This document shows positions 60,900-64,000 of a DNA stretch of 64,000 nucleotides, in pieces. A program made the translations under genes and the position numbers. Source of the DNA: Caldilineaceae bacterium (lineage in GTDB: Bacteria > Chloroflexota > Anaerolineae > Caldilineales > Caldilineaceae); NCBI GenBank assembly GCA_018003515.1, contig JAGNDO010000004.1, positions 1-64,000 of the forward strand, written 5' to 3'. The notes under the pieces are model-generated. The model was not told the DNA's origin, did not search any database, and saw nothing but the letters and a program-made list of their open reading frames with translations. The number at the start of each line of letters is the position of its first letter. The stretch's first letter is position 1.

Positions 60900-62771
60900 A
60901 TGCGTTCTCTTGCCCAAAACCGTTTTTCCCGCCAAGTGTTTATCACCTGGCTGCCGGCCACTATGGGGTTAGTGTTTGGCGCTCTGGTCGTTGATGGCCG
61001 AACGTGGGCATTTCACTATCTTGCCCATCTGCCCATGGCATTGCGCCTGCTTCTGGGGGCCGTCGTTGCCCTGGTCGGATTCGCCGCACCCTGGCTGGCA
61101 AACGGCCTGCCCAGGCTGACTCCCCGGTGGGATGTGACCCAGCTGCCGATGTGGCGGGTTGTCGGTGGCAGCGGACTGCTCTTCTGGTTGGGCGCAGAGC
61201 GCACCCATTACGGTGATGGCCTGCTCAAGCTGAATCTCCTGGCGTTCGCAGAGTTGCAAGACAAGCCGCCCTATATCTGGAAGGCACCTCTGGACGGTCT
61301 GATCGGGTACCTGACCACTCGGACCGCTGCGGCGCTTTCTTTGCCCTTGGATCTGGGGATTGTAGCTCAAAGTGTTGTCGCCGGGATGGTTTTCGTCGTG
61401 GCCATCCTGACGATCGCTCGGCGGTTGACCGAGACGCCGGGGTACAGAACCGTGCTGGTCTTGGGACTGCTGGCCCTCGGATCAAGCCAGCTTTGGTTCG
61501 GGCACATTGAAAACTACAGCCTGGTCACCGCGGCGGTAGGCGTCACGATGGCGTTGGCTTTGGACTACTTGGCCGGGATGACACCGTTATCCACGGTGGG
61601 GTTAGTGGCCGGTCTGGCGGTCAGTTTGCATCCTCAAGCCCTCTTTGCCATGATGGCCCTGCCATTGTTGACTACCCGATCGGGGCGATTGCGCCAGTTG
61701 GCTATCTTGGCGGGGACCGGTCTTGTGGTTCCTGCGCTCACCGTCGTACTCTTGTTGGCTCTGGGCGTTCCCTTGCCGGAACTTTCCGGAGGGTACGTGG
61801 GCGATCGACAGCTCTTCTGGACTTTTTCCCAATTCTGGGAGCCGGGACGGCTGGCGGACATCGGGGCGAATCTGTGGCTGCTGATCCCGGCCTTACCGAT
61901 CCTGTTGTTTGGTCTGATTTTTCCTGGCTTTTGGCTCCAAATGCGAGAAGATCAAACCCTGCGCTACCTGTCCGGCGTGGGCGTTGGGTTGCTTGTCTAC
62001 CATTTTGCTTTTCAGAACGATCTGCCCCGTTGGCAGGATTGGGATCTCTACGCCATTGTCGGACCGGGGGTGGCTTTGTGGGGACTGGCCACCTGGGTGC
62101 GGTTGCCCGAAGGCACCGCCAAAGTCAGGATGACGCGGCTACTCCTGCCGGGGCTGGCCTTTGCCGTGGTGGTCAGTGTGTCGTGGGTGGGGGTCAACCA
62201 TGTTTATCGACTCATGGACCCCACGCTTGCCATCCGGGCGTATTCGACGAAGTATGTGGCGGTGGATCTGGTGCAGCGTTTGGTCGATGCCCAAATGATG
62301 CCTGACACACCCGTTTGCACTGACCCGGATCAGGATCCCACGGGCTGTCGACGAATTGCACCTCTCATCCTCGCCATGCCCACCACCGGCGAGGCCCGAG
62401 AGACCATCTTCGCCCACGCGCCGGCCCAGGTCGGTTTTAGCCTCTATCTACCTACGGCTCCCATCTTCTTGTGGGTCAGCCCCATACTGGACCCAGCGAG
62501 CTGGGGTTGGGGCGGAGATGGCGTCACCTTCCGGGTGGAGGTGGAGGATGGGGCCGGACGCCATACCCTTTGGCAGGAACAGATCGATCCTGCGGCCATG
62601 CCGGGGCGAGGCTGGACAGAGGTGGTGGTGGATCTCTCCGCCTATCGGGGTACGGTTGTGCAATTGTGGCTGGTGACCGATGTCGGCCCGGCGGGCAACG
62701 GGGATGCCGATCGAGCCGCCTGGGGGACACCGTGGATTATGTTGGGCACACCGGATTCCCGGGTACCTTGA
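60900..62771 (+). CDS. Polytopic membrane protein with C-terminal beta-domain (GT-C-like)
   Basis: 623 residues. About ten transmembrane helices fill residues ~10-470 (e.g. L-L-L-G-A-V-V-A-L-V-G-F-A, L-L-L-A-L-G-V-P-L-P). The layout, with acidic and W-Q-D-W-D-L-Y loop motifs, resembles GT-C glycosyltransferases or O-antigen-type membrane proteins, but no catalytic D-x-D is certain. The last ~130 residues (V-T-F-R-V-E-V-E-D-G-A, V-V-D-L-S-A-Y-R-G-T-V-V-Q-L-W-L) form a beta-sandwich of carbohydrate-binding look. ATG 60900; function unproven. Confidence 0.7.
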   Translation: MRSLAQNRFSRQVFITWLPATMGLVFGALVVDGRTWAFHYLAHLPMALRLLLGAVVALVGFAAPWLANGLPRLTPRWDVTQLPMWRVVGGSGLLFWLGAERTHYGDGLLKLNLLAFAELQDKPPYIWKAPLDGLIGYLTTRTAAALSLPLDLGIVAQSVVAGMVFVVAILTIARRLTETPGYRTVLVLGLLALGSSQLWFGHIENYSLVTAAVGVTMALALDYLAGMTPLSTVGLVAGLAVSLHPQALFAMMALPLLTTRSGRLRQLAILAGTGLVVPALTVVLLLALGVPLPELSGGYVGDRQLFWTFSQFWEPGRLADIGANLWLLIPALPILLFGLIFPGFWLQMREDQTLRYLSGVGVGLLVYHFAFQNDLPRWQDWDLYAIVGPGVALWGLATWVRLPEGTAKVRMTRLLLPGLAFAVVVSVSWVGVNHVYRLMDPTLAIRAYSTKYVAVDLVQRLVDAQMMPDTPVCTDPDQDPTGCRRIAPLILAMPTTGEARETIFAHAPAQVGFSLYLPTAPIFLWVSPILDPASWGWGGDGVTFRVEVEDGAGRHTLWQEQIDPAAMPGRGWTEVVVDLSAYRGTVVQLWLVTDVGPAGNGDADRAAWGTPWIMLGTPDSRVP

Positions 62772-62821
62772 AATGCTTTGTCGGCATCAAGTCCAAACAA
62801 CTTGCTGAACGGGAATTTGAA

Positions 62822-63877
62822 ATGAACAAAACAACCACAACCTTGCCCGTGAACACTGATTATTTGATGGCGTTTCTAGTCGATCTGCTCAACACCCCCA
62901 GCCCCACCGGCTTCGCCCAACCGGCCATCGATCTGGTGGCCCTGGCCATGCGAGAATTGGGGCTTGACCCTCAACAGACCCGCAAAGGTTCCCTGGTGGC
63001 CGAACTGCCCGGTCTCGCCGCCGACGCGCCCCGTGGCCTCACCGCCCACGTGGATACCCTGGGTGCCATGGTCAAAGAGATCAAGGAAAATGGCCGCCTG
63101 CGCCTGACCAAACTGGGCGGCTATGCCTGGAACGCGGCCGAGGGCGAGGGCTGCACCATCTTCACCCAGGACGGCCAACAAATTCGAGGCAGTATCCTCA
63201 TCGACCTCGCCTCCACCCACGTCCACGGGGCCAAGATGAGCGCCCAGGAGCGGGACGACGAACACATGGAGGTGCGGCTGGATCTGCGGTCGTCTTCTTT
63301 TGCTGAAACCAAGACGGCGGGGATTGAGGTAGGGGATTTTGTGGCCTTTGACCCCCGGGTTGAAGTAGGACCAGCCGGTTTTATTCGTTCCCGACACCTG
63401 GATGACAAGGCGTGCGTAGCCTGTATGCTGGCCGCTGTCAAGGCCATCCAAAGCGCCGGAGTGACCCCCACCCAGCGCACCACCCTGCACATCAGCAACT
63501 ATGAAGAGGTCGGCCACGGCGCCGCGGGATTCCCGGCGGACCTGGCGGAGTTGCTGACGCTGGACATGGCGGCTATGGGCATGGGGCAGACTTCGGACGA
63601 ATTCCATGTCACCATCTGCGTCAAGGATTCCGCCGGTCCTTATCATCATGGCCTGAGCCAACATCTGCGCCAACTGGCCGAGGACCATGCCATTCCCACC
63701 GTGATCGACATCTATCCCTTCTACAGCTCCGACGGCCAAGCCCTGTGGCGATCCGGTGCGGACGCCCGCGTCGCCCTCATCGGCCCCGGTGTCGACGCCT
63801 CCCACAGCTACGAGCGCACCCACATGGACGCGTTGGTGGCGACGACCCGGTTGATTATCGCCTATCTTTTGAACTGA
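62822..63877 (+). CDS. M42 family glutamyl/aminopeptidase-like metallopeptidase
   Basis: 351 residues. T-A-H-V-D-T-L-G (first His/Asp), R-H-L-D-D-K-A-C (bridging Asp), Y-E-E-V-G-H-G (Glu pair), and G-Q-A-L-W-R-S-G fit the di-zinc M42/M20-like fold of PepA-type proteins. L-T-L-D-M-A-A-M-G is a further ligand region. The N-terminal start M-N-K-T-T-T-T-L-P is the first ATG after the previous gene's stop. M42 enzymes are cytosolic aminopeptidases; a role on osmoprotectant peptides is not excluded. Repeat spacer follows. Confidence 0.85.
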   Translation: MNKTTTTLPVNTDYLMAFLVDLLNTPSPTGFAQPAIDLVALAMRELGLDPQQTRKGSLVAELPGLAADAPRGLTAHVDTLGAMVKEIKENGRLRLTKLGGYAWNAAEGEGCTIFTQDGQQIRGSILIDLASTHVHGAKMSAQERDDEHMEVRLDLRSSSFAETKTAGIEVGDFVAFDPRVEVGPAGFIRSRHLDDKACVACMLAAVKAIQSAGVTPTQRTTLHISNYEEVGHGAAGFPADLAELLTLDMAAMGMGQTSDEFHVTICVKDSAGPYHHGLSQHLRQLAEDHAIPTVIDIYPFYSSDGQALWRSGADARVALIGPGVDASHSYERTHMDALVATTRLIIAYLLN

Positions 63878-63956
63878 TTATCGAGTATCGTGTATCGAGT
63901 ATTTTGCCCGCGACTCACCGCAAAACGCCAGATACACGATACTCGATACACGATAT
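63878..63956. repeat. TATCGAGTATCGTG spacer repeat (family A), copy 3
   Basis: ATTATCGAGTATCGTGTATC and inverted ATACACGATACTCGATACAC arms around a GC-richer loop. Confidence 0.9.
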
Positions 63957-63963
63957 TTTCTTC

Positions 63964-64000
63964 ATGCGCCTAGCCATTCTCGCCGACATTCACGGAAATC
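63964..64000 (+). CDS. Metallophosphoesterase (calcineurin-like), 5' end only
   Basis: The window ends after 12 codons (M-R-L-A-I-L-A-D-I-H-G-N). The D-I-H-G-N motif is the first metal-binding signature of calcineurin-type phosphoesterases such as YfcE/MJ0936. The rest lies outside the window. Confidence 0.75.
   Translation, partial: MRLAILADIHGN

Overview
The window looks like a chromosomal segment of an uncultured filamentous-type Chloroflexota bacterium (Anaerolineae/Caldilineae-like). This is inferred from gene content, a GC-rich core, the YLPM-type C-terminus of a secreted protein, and above all the operon spacers, which are packed with several families of imperfect-tandem, self-complementary repeats. 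No rRNA, tRNA or CRISPR array was recognised.

Layout. 1-3877: a RimB-like retropepsin, RimK ligase (with a C-terminal RCK_C-like domain), an AstE/AspA-type deacylase and a NUDIX hydrolase. 3878-15900: an AT-richer accessory island. It starts exactly at the NUDIX stop codon. Two further copies of the last ~130 bp of the NUDIX gene lie inside it (6851-6983, 7633-7761) and separate defence cassettes: an orphan HicB-like antitoxin plus an EcoRV-type restriction-modification pair plus a TumE-type toxin pair; a nucleotidyltransferase toxin-antitoxin pair; and a second, unassigned restriction-modification pair. The island ends with a broken gene, a NUDIX hydrolase, a methyltransferase, and a three-gene operon (12358-15723) of NB-ARC/TPR STAND ATPase, HIT-domain protein and small helical protein. 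The first and last proteins of that operon share a short amyloid-like G-Y-I-A-Q motif at the N- and C-terminus respectively. This is the best candidate for a little-described immune/cell-death system here.

15938-34100 is mostly housekeeping: two unusually long PhnE-like permeases without phnC/phnD, a membrane metallopeptidase, adenosine deaminase family protein, RarD, RluD-type pseudouridine synthase, LspA, a nitrilase-fold protein lacking its cysteine, and a histidine cluster (hisH, phosphatase, MBL hydrolase, hisA fused to a degenerate NUDIX domain, hisF, hisI, hisE). 34406-38417 is a complete ABC importer operon, followed by an HU-family gene.

39100-49000 is a second accessory island: tandemly duplicated small zinc-ribbon/membrane genes, two membrane proteins with G-x-V-I-G motifs, a DUF2085-like protein, a wHTH-nuclease protein, a REP-associated transposase flanked by inverted 92-bp REP palindromes, remnants of a repeated gene 5' end, an m5C restriction-modification pair and a VapBC-type module. 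49245-64000 returns to core genes: lysine 2,3-aminomutase family plus a D-Ala-D-Ala-ligase-like ATP-grasp enzyme, guaB, an SDR, purA, a secreted protein, purB, a BrnT-like toxin pair, an RlmM-like rRNA methyltransferase, a large membrane protein, an M42 peptidase and the start of a metallophosphoesterase gene.

Family assignments are by recognition of motifs and remembered sequences only; no searches were run.
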